Below are positions 38,604 through 50,834 of a DNA stretch of 64,000 bases, in pieces (the first letter of the stretch is position 1; each line of letters starts with the position of its first letter). The notes beneath the pieces were generated by a model that saw nothing but the letters and a program-made list of their open reading frames with translations, did not search any database and was not told where the DNA came from. Position numbers and translations under genes: made by a program. Source of the stretch: Embiotoca jacksoni (taxonomy: Eukaryota; Chordata; Actinopteri; Embiotocidae); NCBI GenBank assembly GCA_022577435.1, contig JAKOON010000007.1, positions 23,445,532 to 23,509,531 of the forward strand, written 5' to 3'.

Positions 38604-41600
38604 CTGGAGGGGAAGACAGAAACACTTGTGAGTCATCGAGACGACTGAGTTGCACAACAGTTCGTTCAAAACGGGTAAACACAAAACCTCAGTTTGTTTC
38701 GGTCCAAACTGAAAAGTGTGTCAAAGTTGAAGTCTCTGTTTGTCTTCAGACTCAGTTTATACGAGCTTCAAACACGACACTCAAACGTAAAAGCATTTAC
38801 ACTTAACAAACCCATCAGTGATTTATTTTTTCTGTCAATGAATTTAAAACCGGACGTTTGATGACAGTGATCTCATGCAGAGAAAAGCTCCACATCTTCA
38901 CATCTTGAGATGCTGGAATCAGAATTTTTCATTTTTGAAACATTCATATTTTATCAAACTATTCATTAATTATGAGAGTACAACTTGTTTCGATGGTTCT
39001 GTATGTGCTGTAAAGGTGTCTGTTTGTACGTAAGTGTGCGACCCAGTTTATTGGTGATCTTTATGTTTCATACAAAATTTGTAAAATCCATCTTTATACT
39101 GCCAATTAAAAGTTCTTTCAGCAGAAAATAAGGCTGTTTTTTCTCGATCACATCCATCAGGGTGTTTCTAAAAGTTGGCATTATGTTTTGTGTATGCACA
39201 TTTCTTAATGTTTGTAGCAAACAACCATAAATGTGATGATAAACTCAGTTTTCCTGTCATGAGTCTGTTTCCATCCAGCGAACACTCGTCTCATCCTCAT
39301 CCTCATCCTCAGGTGTCGGCTTTTTTCTGCTCTGTCTCTGGAAACATGGTGGAAATGTGCCCTAATTAGTCTGAAAGTTTCTCTGCAGGAGTGCTGCCTG
39401 TTACCTTCCAACATATTTACCACAGAGAGACAATTCAGCGAGGCCGATCGATGCCTATTACCCATTCAAAATAACTCCTCCTCTAAAAGCCCTGCATTTT
39501 TCCCTTTCAAGTCACTCTTTTCAATTTGAAATCTTCAAATAGAAAATCTCTGAAGAATAAATTAGACAAATCAAATATGCCAACTTAAAGCCTTCATTAA
39601 AGGAGCGCGCTGCTTTTCAGTCATGCTATTGAGGGACTTCATTATCCCCTCATTAACATGAAAGGAACATTTATAATACATCTTAGAGCAGATGAAAAGT
39701 GCATTTGGGTGCACTGGAAGGGAAAAAGCATCGCGGGGGCTGAGGCGGATCGGCTGCCCCGCTGATGAAAGCAGAGAAGTGAAAGATTTAACCAAAGTGA
39801 TTTGTGTTGGAAAATGAAATAATAAAAAAAAACCAGCTATCAAACAAACATTAACTGAGAGCAGTGATGTCCGTTCACCTGACTGAGGACCGACCGGACG
39901 GGTTTATCCCCGACGACCAAGTGCTTGTTTCTATTTTATTGCATTTTGAAAACAAATTCCACTTTTATCTCTGATGGTTCGAGAGCCGAGCAGAGGGAAC
40001 CACGGCAACTACGACGAGACAAACACATCCGGACTGAGGGGACATGTTTAAAGGGACATTACAGTTGTAAAGGACAGAATCAAACAGGAAGTGTCCAAAC
40101 AGAAGCAGCAGAGACTTCCTGCTGGAATCCAGTTCTGACGCTGCGGTTCATGCATCACTCCTGAGCTCAACATGTAGTAAAGTATTTTACAAACACTTTA
40201 ACAAGTTGACCACATGTGGGCAGTAGCGCGTCTTTGACTAAACAGTGTCACCGCGGTCTGATGCACACGGCAGCCATCTTGTAGTTTGGATTTTAGGATA
40301 ATGAGGAAAACAACGTAAAAACGAGGTTCCTACATTTCCCATAATGCAACTGAATATCATCTTTGATTAGACTCTCCCTGCTTGGTAGATTAATATCAAA
40401 ATCTGCGCTCTCGTTTTGTGACACGGCCCGAGCTGAAACATTAAAAAATGTCCCCTCGGGGATTAATAAAGTAACTACCTAACCTAACCTAACCTAACCT
40501 AACCTAACCTAACCTAACCTAACCTAACCTAACCTAACCTAACCTCAGATGACATCACTATGACATCATCGGGGGTTTATCTTTCACTCAGATGTTACAC
40601 AGCTGTTTCCACAGGCCGAGTCCGACATGTTGGACTGATCCGTTTCGAAGACTTGGCTGCTTCCTGATGTGACGCCACTGTTTACTCCTCATTCATTATG
40701 AAACATTGACCTCCACAGAAAGCATATTTTAACCACTGCTCAGGTTATCAGAGAAACTGCACATTAAATAAAACACCTCTGAAACTCTCTAAAAAAACAC
40801 ATCTTATTTAAAATGCTCTCAAACGCACAAACACGTAAGAAAAAGCATCCGTCTGTGCTTTGAGGGGGGATAACGTTCTCCTTCCAGCAGCATCACCGTG
40901 ACGACGGCTGCTGAGACAAAGTTCAGCAGGTAAAACCTAAAGCTGTAATTTCTTCTCGACTGTCTGTGTACAAAGTAAACAAACGGATGTATTATATGTT
41001 TCGGAACTTCGACTTCTGACCGACCACATTCAGCCTCCGTGTACTTATCACACAGACAGCGGGGGAGGAGGGGTTCATGCCTGAAGACTGTCTCATATTA
41101 AAACCTTCTGCATCTGCATGAGCTACAAACAAAGACTTCCTACCGCTTCGCCTCCTTCCACAGCGAACCGTGACGACGGAGAGACGACTACACGGACACG
41201 TGGGCGGGAGGCGAGCTGAACATACAGAAGGAGAAAGGTGAGCTTTGAGATGTAATTATGCTCTTCAGGGCTTCATCATGAGCGCAGCTCGGAGCCAATT
41301 CCATCGCAACTATTTGCCACATGGCAATTAAATGCCTCCTCTTCATCGGAAAAAAGCACAGCGGCTTCGGTTTGGACGGCTGAAAGTGAAGCCTTGAAGG
41401 TTCGAAAAAGGAGAGTGACTAACAAGCTGAGCTCCTCCACCGCGTGGGGGGAGGAGGGGGGGGGGGGGGTGCGATTGTCTGGTCTGCCCGTCTGGGTCGA
41501 CTTTAATTGGGATGTAGCTCAAATGCAGTCTGGAGTGATGGCTGTGTGGGAAGCTGGCTGGAAGGAAGCAGGAGCTCTGCAGACCTGAGAGACGTTCGCT

Positions 41601-44600
41601 CAGACAGACGGAGAAACTCGAGAGGACGCCGGACGTCTACCGCTGGAAGAGGCCAAAGTCAGTGGGTCAATCAACAAGTGTTCAGAGAGGAGGATGGGAG
41701 TCCATGCAGGGCGACAGCAGGGAGGAGAGATGCTGGCTGGAAACGAGGATCAGTTGAGTTATCGGATCAGATATCTCAAGAGCGAAGGCACAGTGAGGTA
41801 AACGTTGCTGCGTGGACACAGATTCATTCACATCCTCCAGTGAACATGCAGCCAACAGAACAGGCATGCTAAGATGAAGGAGACAATGTGGTTCTAACAG
41901 GCAGCAGATGAAATGTGTGTGAACCTGTTTCTAAACCCTCAAATCATCATCATCACCCCAACAGCTGATCTGCCACCTGGTCAGGAAGATGTTCACGGAG
42001 GGAGCGCTGAAAACGACTGCACATGTGGCTGTAATTTCAGAGGAGGTTGAGAGAACTGAGAGGATAACTGAAGCCTCAGGTCACCATTAACAGAGAAGGG
42101 GCGGTGGGCTCTGTCTGTCATTACTTACAGTGTGGTTACTGAGAACGGCTCACTTCAGAAACACTTCTATTTTATTAAAATAAACAAAAAGTAAATCAGA
42201 GTATGATTCTGTCCAATGCTGCGCTCATCACTTGACCTCTAGGGGGCGTTGGAGCCCAAGGTTGAGAAACTCTGGTTCAATCTAGTTGAGTCATATAAAA
42301 AGATTCAAATAAACTGTGGTCCAGAGTTGATTCATCGAGCATGGAATAATTAACTTCCTTTAATCTGCTCTTCTTTTACAGGTGGTTGATTTTCTATATT
42401 TGGAATTAATGAAATATTTAAGTGAGTTTTGAAGTAAAAACACCAAGAATTGTGTTTCCAGCCTCTCCACTGTCCAGATTTACTGTTTCTCTTCTTTGGG
42501 TTTTGAACTGTTCAGGAACTTGTCATGGACATTTTTTTTCACTATTTCCTGACTTTGAAGAAAGTATTTAGCAGATAAACTGTTACGATGCCGGTTAGCT
42601 GTGGACCGACAGTTTGTGTTTACGATGACGCAATGCAAAAACTGATCAAAATAAAGACTGGACTTTGGCTTCAGGACGAGATGCTGGACTATGCATGATG
42701 GGAAATGAAGGGATGGTTGTCAGGTGTGGTGGATGGAGGGGGGGGGGTGTACCTGCATGCGGTCTGTGCTGGCCATCAGGGGCATATATCTCTGTAAAGG
42801 CCTCACCGAGGAGCCGGTCCATGGGTGACTCCCTGCCGGGCTCGTAGTCGCTGTCCCCGGCCTCGCTGTCTCCGCGCCCGCTGTCCTTCAGGCTGAACTT
42901 ATCCATCTCGTTCAGGGCGTATCTGCACACAACCCCCCGCACACTTCATACATTAATCACTCACAATAACATGATCATGCTTACGGAGACACGTCGTGCC
43001 ACTGATGGATAATAAGGTGCACTGGGAAGCAGAGAGCGCTCTGCAGAAGGGTTTTACATATAATTATGCAAATGTGAAGTTATTGAGCATACAGTTTGAC
43101 TCTAAACCCAAAAGCTACTGGATGTGGTTGTGCTGTGTGAACGCAGTGACAACAGACACGACCAATGTGGAAAGGCTGTAATATTATAGACGTGCACTTA
43201 TTTCAACAGCGGAGCATCACCTCACGTGCAAGTTACCTGTAGCTGCGGGTGTATTTGTTGCCTCTGAAGCTGGGTCTCGGCTGGTACTGGCCCTGATGGA
43301 GCATGGACAGAAGCTGTGAGACTTGCTACAATCCCAAAGAGAAACGAAAAAGACAAAAACAAAAAGAAAAAGGACAAAAATAAAAGGGAAAAATGAAGAA
43401 GGGGAAAATGAATGGAGTCACACAAGCAAGGCCACAAGACAATGTTGGGTGTGTGTTGGGGGAGGGGCAAAGGGAGGATGGGGGGGGGGGGGGGGGGGGG
43501 GAGGCATGACTTTGTGACTTGCTCCTGAATTATGATGGTCAACAAAAACATGACACAAAGGGCTGAAGGTAACAGAATAATGGAGCAAGGGATAAATTCA
43601 GAACAAATGCTGAACATAAGACACAAAAACATGCTGAGTCAATGATTTTAAGGTGCATAATAAATACTTCAAATCAAACAGCTTGATGTTTACACTATGT
43701 TTAGCATGAAAACGAGCTGAAATCATGACAGGAAGTGGAGGTCTCACCTCGACAGGAGGAGTGGTGTGGGCCAGCTCCAGCGCAAAGTTCTCCGGCACGT
43801 GATTGGACGAGATGGTGACCAGGCTGTTGAGTGACTGACGGCTGTGGTGACTCTGCCTGCTGCCCAGGGTGCCCCTCTCGGGTGTGGGGGAGGGGGAGGG
43901 GGAGCGAGGGTGTGCCCGGACAGGTAAGGTTCCGTTGACGGTCGGGACCAGGGTGATGTCGGCCTTGTGGATCTGCCGGGCCGGTTTCTTGGGGTGGTTC
44001 TGGTAGCTGTTCTCCGCCACCCGGCAGTTGTAGTTGTGTCGGGGGTCCTTCTTCTCGCGGCTGCAGCGTGCGGTGGCGAACATCACCATGACGATGAGCA
44101 GCAGAGCACAAACGGCGACCAGAGAGATGATGACGATGAGAGAGAGGTCCAGCGAGGCCTGGCTGGTGCCGGTGGGGTACAGAGGGGGGAGGATGTCCAT
44201 GGTCTCCTGCAGGGACAGCCGGAGGACGGCTCCTGTGGACAGCCGGCTGGCTCCCCTGTCCTGCACCTCCACCCTGATCTCCATCACGTCCCGTGGAGCC
44301 TGCTCCAGGCTGGCGTTGGTTCTGAGCTCGCAGCGCCGGGCGTCCATCACAAACAGGCCATCCTCGTTGCCACCGACGATGGCGCAGCTCACCTCGCCGT
44401 TGGCGCCGGCGTCGCGGTCGGTGACTTTCAGCGCAGTGATCAGCTGACCAGGTGATGCGTACTTCCACACAGGAAGCTCGGCCGTGTGGTTCCGGAGGGA
44501 GGGCGAGTGGATGATGGGCGGGTTGTCGTTTTCATCCAGGACGGTGAGCAGGACGGTGGTGTTGGCCGACAGCGCCGCGTTTCCTCCGTCGCGGGCCTGA

Positions 44601-46249
44601 ACCGTGAAGGTGATCCGGCTGACGTCTTCGTGGTCGAAGCTGCGTAAGGCGTAGATGGCGCCGTTGGACGGGTCGATGGTGACGTAGGTGGAGATGGGGC
44701 TCCCCTGGACCAGAGTGTCTACGATGTTGTAGGTGACCTGCCCGTTGGTGCCCAGGTCTGGATCGGAGGCCACCACGGTCATCAGGTACGCTCCAGGAGA
44801 GTTGTTCTCCGATTTAAAGACCTCGTAGCGGCTCTTCTCGAAGCGTGGAGGATTGTCGTTTTCATCCAGCACCTGGACGGTGAAGTGTTTGATGGTGGAG
44901 AGGCTCGGCGAGCCGCGGTCCTCTGCTATGACCGTCAGACTGTACTCGGACCTCTTCTCACGGTCCAGCGACACGTTGGTGAGGATCATGTAGTTCTTCT
45001 CGTAGGTCTTCTGGAGCCGGAAGTGTCCGTGGCCGTGCAGCCTGCACACCACCTCACCGTTGAGGCCCGCGTCGATGTCATCGACACGGACCAGAGCGAT
45101 GAACGTGTCCACCGGCGCCCCCTCCGAGATGTAGGCCACCTCCTCCTTGCCAGGCGTCATCAGATTGATGTTGATCTCCGGTTTGTTGTCATTCACATCC
45201 ACCACTTTCACCACAATTTTGCAAAGTCCAGGAATGGAGTTGGGGCCCAAGTCCTGAGCCTGAACATCCAGCTCGTAGGACGCGCTGGTCTCATAGTCCA
45301 CTTTTTTAATAAGAGTAATGTGGCCATTTTCTGGGTTTATCTTAAAGGTTTCCAGGATCTTTGGGGAGACATGGCTGCTGAAAGAGTAGACTATCTTCCC
45401 ATTAGTGCCCTCGTCTGGATCTGTGGCGTTTAAATCAATGATGAGAGTCCCGAGGGGGGAGTTTTCCAGCAGATTGATAACGTATGATTGCTCATCAAAG
45501 GCCGGGCTGTTGTCGTTGGAATCAGAGATGCTTATCTTGAGCAGAGTGGAGCCAGACTTGGGGGGCACGCCGTTATCCGAAGCCGTGAGCTGCAGCTGGT
45601 AGCTGGACTGCACTTCCCGGTCCAGTTCCCGCATCACCACCAGCTCTGCGTACTTGGCTCCGTCCGTCCGGGTCCTCACATCGATCTTAAAGAAGTTGTT
45701 GGGCGTCAGGGAGTAAGTGTGCAGGGAGTTCTCACGCACGTCCGCGTCCACGGCGCCGTCCAGCGGGATGCGCATCCCCACGGAGGCGCTCTCGGAGATT
45801 TCTATCGGGACGATGGCACGGGAGAAGTGCGGGGAGTTGTCGTTGATGTCCAGCACTTCCACCTCCACATGGAACAGCTGCAGGTACTCCGTCGGCAGCG
45901 TGACCACGTCGAATTCTATCGAGCAGTTCAAGTTTTTCTCACAGAGCGTCTCACGGTCGATTTTGGTGCCAATGCTGATCTCTCCGTCCTCCTCCCGGAC
46001 AGACAGGAACGGCGTGCTTCCCCGCTGCATAGCGCGGAACCGAAAGGTCAGGGAACTCGGCAGTTTGGACAAAACCCCAGAGACGTCCTCCTTTAACCGA
46101 GCAATCACCGTCCCTACTTTCTGCTCCTCGTAAACTTTGTATTTCAGAGTCTTCCCGGCGGTGTCGTGCACAAGCGCGACCAAAAGCAGCAGTTGAAGTA
46201 GTGGCGAAGAGAACAGAATTCCTTTGGTTTGAATCATTTGTGTCCCCAT
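37657..46249 (-). CDS. pcdh18: Protocadherin-18, four-exon delta-2 protocadherin
   Basis: Homophilic calcium-dependent adhesion receptor of the cell surface, expected in developing brain and embryo. Coding exons are 46249-43748, 43325-43237, 42922-42753 and 38603-37657; they total 3708 bases, giving 1235 residues plus stop, in frame across every junction. Residues 1-32 are a signal peptide. Six cadherin repeats follow, with calcium-binding motifs DINDN (134-138), DSNDN (243-247), DVNDN (351-355), DENDN (462-466) and DENDN (572-576). The membrane span is about 702-724. The tail carries the delta-2 conserved blocks (KFSLKDSGRGDSEAGDSDY and RLCTEECRVLGHSDQCWMPP) and ends LLQDVRQS, as I recall for PCDH18. 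The start is the ATG at 46249: it has A at -3 and G at +4, and the frame upstream opens only with GTG. The protein is about 100 residues longer than human PCDH18, mostly in the last exon. Teleosts keep a and b copies; I cannot tell which this is. Confidence 0.95.
38604..42752 (-). other. pcdh18 intron 3
   Basis: This 4149-base intron runs from GTACACC to CTCCAG. It holds a (CTAAC)n-tailed retroposon end (40420-40545), a plus-strand G run (about 41456-41469), and two low-repeat AT-rich stretches (39470-39800 and 41220-41360) that could be regulatory. No protein-like frame inside it is convincing. Confidence 0.85.
40420..40545 (+). mobile_element. Retroposon 3' end with (CTAAC)n tail, in pcdh18 intron 3
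   Basis: CCCTCGGGGATTAATAAAGT precedes a perfect 5-base array, about 13 units of CTAAC (40479-40543). The GGGGATTAATAAAGTA block followed by a short-unit tail is characteristic of fish non-LTR retroposon ends. It is antisense to pcdh18 within its third intron. Confidence 0.5.
42753..42922 (-). other. pcdh18: pcdh18 coding exon 3
   Basis: This 170-base exon runs from acceptor GTGTGCAG|ATACG to donor GCAG|GTACACC. It completes the arginine split with exon 2 and encodes YALNEMDKFSLKDSGRGDSE, then the acidic AGDSDY block and DRLLGEAFTEIY. This contains the first conserved cytoplasmic motif of delta-2 protocadherins. It ends with one base of the alanine codon completed by exon 4. Confidence 0.92.
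42923..43236 (-). other. pcdh18 intron 2
   Basis: This is a 314-base intron, GTAACT to GTGCAG, separating exons 2 and 3. I see nothing else in it. Confidence 0.85.
43237..43325 (-). other. pcdh18: pcdh18 coding exon 2
   Basis: This 89-base exon was found by matching the conserved PCDH18 tail. It encodes QVSQLLSMLHQGQYQPRPSF followed by RGNKYTRSY. The acceptor is TTGTAG before CAA, the donor is AG|GTAACT, and it leaves two bases of an arginine codon. A long pyrimidine tract (purine-rich on the plus strand, 43330-43400) precedes the acceptor. It is too short and stop-bounded to stand out as an open frame, so simple frame scanning misses it. Confidence 0.9.
43326..43747 (-). other. pcdh18 intron 1
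   Basis: This is a 422-base phase-0 intron, GTGAGA to TTGTAG. On the plus strand it contains a G run of about 20 at 43481-43501 (a C run in the transcript) and a purine-rich stretch at 43330-43400 that forms the pyrimidine tract of the acceptor. No other gene is seen. Confidence 0.85.
43748..46249 (-). other. pcdh18: pcdh18 coding exon 1 (ectodomain, membrane span, proximal tail)
   Basis: One 2502-base exon encodes residues 1-834: signal peptide, all six cadherin repeats, the membrane span and the tail up to PPVE. A single large exon for the whole ectodomain is the hallmark of non-clustered protocadherins. It ends on a complete codon (GAG) followed by the donor GTGAGA, so the intron is phase 0. 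Reading through the donor gives about 60 unrelated residues before a stop, so splicing is needed to restore the conserved tail. Confidence 0.93.
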
Positions 46250-46627
46250 CTTCTGCGCGCGCACTGTGGCGATTACTTCCACAGAGGGAGAAAATCGGTG
46301 GGGGAAGAATGGATGTCCCCTCAGAAGTCGGACATGGTCAATTCTCCGCTGCTGCTGCGCATAGTCCGCAAAACAGATACAGAAATAAATAAATGGATCA
46401 AAATGAGTAAATTGTCCTTATTTTGGATTAGGATGTCGCAAACCAACAATCCGCGGCGCTCTCCGTGCAGACTGATCTGTTGCATATATCCACATATGCC
46501 CGTCGCCTCTCGTGCCTGCGTGCGCGCCAGTGGATGAGTGAGAGTGAATGTCTGAGTGAAGAAAAGGCGCAGCTTCCTCCCAGTCTGAGTGAGTGGGAGA
46601 GCGAGGGGTGGAGAGAGGAGGGAGTCC

Positions 46628-46660
<33 letters not shown>

Positions 46661-46695
46661 CGCCCTGCTCCGTGCGCTCTGCTCTGTCGCTGCTC

Positions 46696-46743
<48 letters not shown>

Positions 46744-46760
46744 CCGCCCCGCACACAAAC
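46250..46760 (-). promoter_or_regulatory. pcdh18 5' UTR and promoter-proximal region
   Basis: This covers the 510 bases upstream of the chosen ATG. It contains an ATATAT-rich spot (about 46484-46496), a (GT)n-(GC)n tract (46627-46663) and a (CT)n tract (46698-46740). On the transcript strand the CT tract reads (GA)n, a potential GAGA-type or R-loop-prone element. No canonical TATA box or 5' UTR splice is evident. The transcription start cannot be placed from sequence alone. Confidence 0.4.
46627..46741. repeat. (GT)n-(GC)n and (CT)n tracts upstream of pcdh18
   Basis: (GT)12 followed by (GC)5 at 46627-46663, then (CT)n at 46698-46740, 380-490 bases upstream of the pcdh18 ATG. Confidence 0.95.
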
Positions 46761-48039
46761 TGCGTCTCATTTCGATCCCCCCACCTCCACCTCCCTCCTC
46801 CTCCGCTGCCTCACCGCCCCTCCTCCAGAATCACCAGAATGGCCTCCTTCAAGCAGCACAGGAGGGGCTATTGATGGCAGCCCACCCCCCCCCCCCCCCC
46901 CCCCAACACAGAAGACACCCCGGTATTAAAAGTGTGTCACAACAATGGGCCACAGGACGAATTATTCTGGGCTCAGACACTTTCAAAACAACCACACACT
47001 GACCCGCGGCAGACTTACATTGTTATGGTCGCATTCACAACGTGTGCCAACTCGGCTCCTTTGTCATGTGTGCACAAAACGCCAAGTTGTCGCCCTCAGA
47101 ATAGTAATGCCAAGATGAAGGAAGGAAGGCATGAAACATGCCCATCACTCCGAGGCGGTTTGATGACCGACACCTTAAAAAACAAATCTGCTGTTTTGCG
47201 CACAGGATGCGTAAAAGCGCCCAGCAGCGGATTCTTAGGATGCTAAATCCGAGCAACCTAAACTTCCTCATGACCCACGAGGAAGTTTAGTCAATTATAA
47301 GTTGGAGACCAGACATGTCTGATGCCAAACATGCCCATGAGTCAATGTGGTCATGTGACCAGGTTAACACTTTAAAAAGCTGTATTATCTTGAACTGTTT
47401 GGATTCACACCTTCATGATCTGATGAGCGTCATATTCTAATATTACTTTAATTTTCGTATTTCTTATGTCTTATCTTTCCATTTAATTGCAAAACTATCA
47501 AATTTGGACACTCATTAAGGTTTAAGGTATGGCGGGTGCATTGACATCCACCCAGCTGACCCCCACATGCGTGCTTATACAAACCTCCTCCTTCTCCTCC
47601 TCCTCTGGCTGCATAATAATGTTTTATGGAAGCCTACATGTCCTGATCCAACCAAATTACCATCCTCCATCCTCAGGGAGCAAACAGGCCTTACAGGAGC
47701 CGCACCAGGCCATCTGGCCTGAGCCTCAGACAACCCAAACCTACAATTACCATCTATTAAGACACTCCCACCCCATCCCACCCACCCCCAGTGAGAATAA
47801 GCCACAGCTCGTGTCAGATACAATCTAATATCCTCATCATGTCGTGGTGAAAAATCTGACTTGTATAAGTTCACCATTCATTAGTGATGACAGGCAGCTT
47901 TGGATGGACTTCCTTTGGATGTGTCAGTGGAGGAGAAAAGAAGGCGAGGGGGGCATAAAGATCAGAAAGACTGATAAGTCTTTTTTTTATGATGTATAAA
48001 TCCATGTTCCTCCTAAATGTGTTAATGTTCACATCACAG

Positions 48040-48320
48040 GAAACATTTCTATATGCCTCCACATCAGTGTCACCGTTTCCAAAGCCTGTTTGAAAGGTTC
48101 CCCAGATTCCATTTTCCCCAAATCATTCAGAGAGTAATGAGTCGTGCTGCGCAGACTTACACTCTCAATAAGCTTCATTTGGAGCGCGAGCCATATTTGA
48201 TAACGGCCGCGCTGATTGGTTTCAACATGGCAAATTATCTGGGGCCGGCATCTCTGAGTGGATCCGTCTCTGTGATGGATTTTATCTGCATTTTAAATTC
48301 CTATGTGTGACCCGTGGGAA
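48040..48320. promoter_or_regulatory. Candidate enhancer upstream of pcdh18
   Basis: Repeat-free block about 1.8-2.1 kb upstream of the ATG with clustered motif-like sequence (CATTTTCCCCAAATCATTC, GAGTAATGAGTCGTGCTG, CTGATTGGTTTCAACATGGC). ATTGG is a CCAAT-type site. Conservation was not tested. Confidence 0.28.
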
Positions 48321-49010
48321 CAGGCTCTCCACGCCGCCATCTGTCTCTGTGCAAACACATGGACATCAGCTCCACAACTCATATGTGCACACATACTGAT
48401 GCTGAACGAATCAACAAGGACAAAGAGTCGAACAGTTCAGAGATGCTCATTTCATGTGTTTTATGAGCGGCAGCACCATGTTGGTAACTCATAGAGGGTC
48501 TATGTGACCACTTTACAGCTCCAAAATATTTACATTTATAATCTATTTTGTGTTTAATACAGTCAGGGCTTCTACTAAGGTGAGCTCATGTCCTGTGATT
48601 TGGAGGATGGTGCTGGGAAAGTTCCGCAGACATGGTTATTATTATTATTATTAAAGTTTGAATTATGAAGCTAATCGTGCAGCCTGTGAAACTGTCAATG
48701 TCGATCTGTTGTTACGCGTAAAACCAATTATTTAGTTTAATTTGAATAATTTGAAAAATTAAGATTCTACCAAATATGGAGAAACATGTTTCACACTGAA
48801 GCCTGAACAGTGTTGTGAAACTCTGCAGGTCTGAACCCCCCCCCCCACACACACACACACACACACTCTCTTTTGTGCAGGGGGGGGCCGACTGTGCTCT
48901 GCCTCGAGCCACAACTAACTGGAGAAGTTACTACTGACTGAATGTTTTAACGGCGGTGCTCTGTAAGTGTCACAGTTTGTCTCATTGCCTGTTTTGTGAT
49001 AATCTGCGCG

Positions 49011-49063
49011 GAGTCATTACGCATCATCAGAGTCATTACGCATCATCAGAGTCATTACGCATG
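49011..49063. repeat. 19-bp direct repeat, 2.7 copies
   Basis: GAGTCATTACGCATCATCA is repeated twice perfectly plus a third partial copy. Each unit holds TCATTACGCATCA, which resembles bZIP-type composite sites. It lies about 2.8 kb upstream of the pcdh18 start. Confidence 0.85.
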
Positions 49064-50834
49064 GTGCCAAACGGTGTCCACGCGCAGCGTGTCTCTCGTG
49101 GGTGAGACACTGTCTCCTGGTATTTTCTACAACAGCATAAACCGCGGATGAAAGAGTCCCGTGACACATAACAACGTTAGCCACGGGCCGGTGCCCCTGC
49201 GACGACAGCACTGCACCCGGTGGGGAGCTGACGGTGCCCTAATGGCATTACTTGAGTCGGGAACGCGCACAAATCACATTTCCTCTGCAAGAGAGAGAGC
49301 GAGAAGAAAAGCTCGACTCGTCACAGATTTCAGCCAAGAAGTTTCTTTAATCCCAACAGAGCTGCACCGGGGGATGTTCTGTGAGGCTGACGCTGCCTCA
49401 CACTCACAGTCTCACTGTCTCCAGGGACAAAGACTCAGTTCAAATCAATCAGACAATTTCCGTCAACTGGACATGATATAATAATCTGAAGTTGAAGCAG
49501 GTGACACTGCTGTCATGTTTCAAAAACCTCTTGAGGTTTAGTAGATTTAACACCCAGAAGAGTTTTTATTTAGATTTTCTTCACAGTGAAGGCAGAAAGG
49601 GTTGCTGCGTCATCCCAGGCAGCTCATCTGGCCAGTTGGAGGGAGGATGACCGGGTGGGTGAGGGGGTGGATTCAGGGATTCCTGCCCTCGGGGACCATA
49701 AAATTAGTGAAAGGAGTTGGGAGGGGGGTGAGGGGCTGCAGGGAGAGGGCCTCAGCAACTTTGTCATTGAAATGAAGCAGGAGATCCTTGTGACAAAGGC
49801 GGTGTGGCAGGTGGAGAGAGGGCGGCGCGGGGGGCCCTGCCAAAACCAACCCCCCAGGAGGATCAGTGCCGGGGGGGATCGGGTTGGAGGCTGGGAGGTG
49901 TCGGGGTTCGGGTCGTGTGGAAGAATATGTGCTCCAACTATGACTATTCTGCTCTCTGCTTTTTGTTTTCTTATTTCCAGTTTAGAAGTCAGAAAAGAGT
50001 TCAAACAAGTCCAATGAAATGCACAAATATTAAGAACAGCCGTGGATGATTGGTCGTAGGCAGAAGTGTTAACAGCACTACTAGGTCAGTTATAATCAAT
50101 ACTTTAGATCCCTATGCGTAAAAATCCAGCATCTCTCTCTCATCCGGCTGGGGGGGCGGGGTCTGGGCGTCCGGCGGGGGTCAGGGGGGGTTGTAAAGGC
50201 ACGCGAGCATCTGCTACAATCTCATTACCATGCTGTTAGCTCGCACGAGATGGAAGGGATCTGGGGCTGTCAGGATGGTCGCTCCACCCACCGGGCCGGG
50301 ACGTTAGCTCCACCCACCTGGCCTGGAAGTGTCAGTGTGACTCAGCAGCAGCTGATCGCAGGTTCTGCTGTTTGGAACATGATTACTGATTAAATCTAAA
50401 ATAAAGTTTTAAGAACAAATAGGAGAGTTGTGACAGAATTAAAGGAGTATTCCTCGCCTGCAGGCCTTCAGTGTTTGGACTTGAAGTTTTTTAGTGAATG
50501 CTTTTTAAGTGGTGTTTTAAACAGCAGTTGATGCGTTCACTAAGTGAGCAAATATAAGAGCTGGCTGCTTCATATTCCCTAGATTTTGATTCAGTATATG
50601 TGTGTGCAGGCATGATCGTACCAAACCTGGCAACCCCGGTGTGTTCACTGGACCCGGCTAGTTGTTCTCGAAGAAAAACCTCCAGGATGTCTCTGATGTC
50701 TAAACCCACAAACTCATTTTTAGATTACAGAACAGTAAATAACGTGCTGTGGAGGTGAATTTCTGAACAGAGACTGGCTTCTTCCAGTCTTTATGCTAAG
50801 CTAGGCTAACGATATAGACAGATATTTGGGGTAC

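Larger units (their letters stand above)
46761..50834. other. pcdh18 upstream intergenic DNA
   Basis: Contains the C run at 46886, the enhancer candidate at 48040, the 19-bp repeat at 49011 and a G-rich block (49650-49920). No second gene recognised up to the retrotransposon. Confidence 0.6.

Noticed and set aside
37726..38631. 301-codon plus-strand frame and a 235-codon minus-strand frame over pcdh18 exon 4
   Set aside because: They are out-of-frame shadows of GC-rich coding sequence; the pcdh18 frame matches the conserved tail.
40479..40543. Interstitial telomere repeat of the arthropod TTAGG type
   Set aside because: The 5-base unit matches, but vertebrate telomeres are TTAGGG, and the preceding GGGGATTAATAAAGTA block shows it is a retroposon tail.
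43598..43747. Read-through of pcdh18 exon 1 into a short alternative tail
   Set aside because: A consensus donor at 43747 and the conserved downstream exons show normal splicing; the read-through residues are unrelated. Intron retention cannot be excluded.
46250..46282. Eleven-residue N-terminal extension of pcdh18
   Set aside because: The extension begins with GTG, not ATG; the ATG at 46249 has the better initiation context and leads into a signal peptide.
49586..50017. 143-codon frame in a G-rich block with an acceptor-like TTATTTCCAG
   Set aside because: Composition-driven; no conserved protein and no partner exon.
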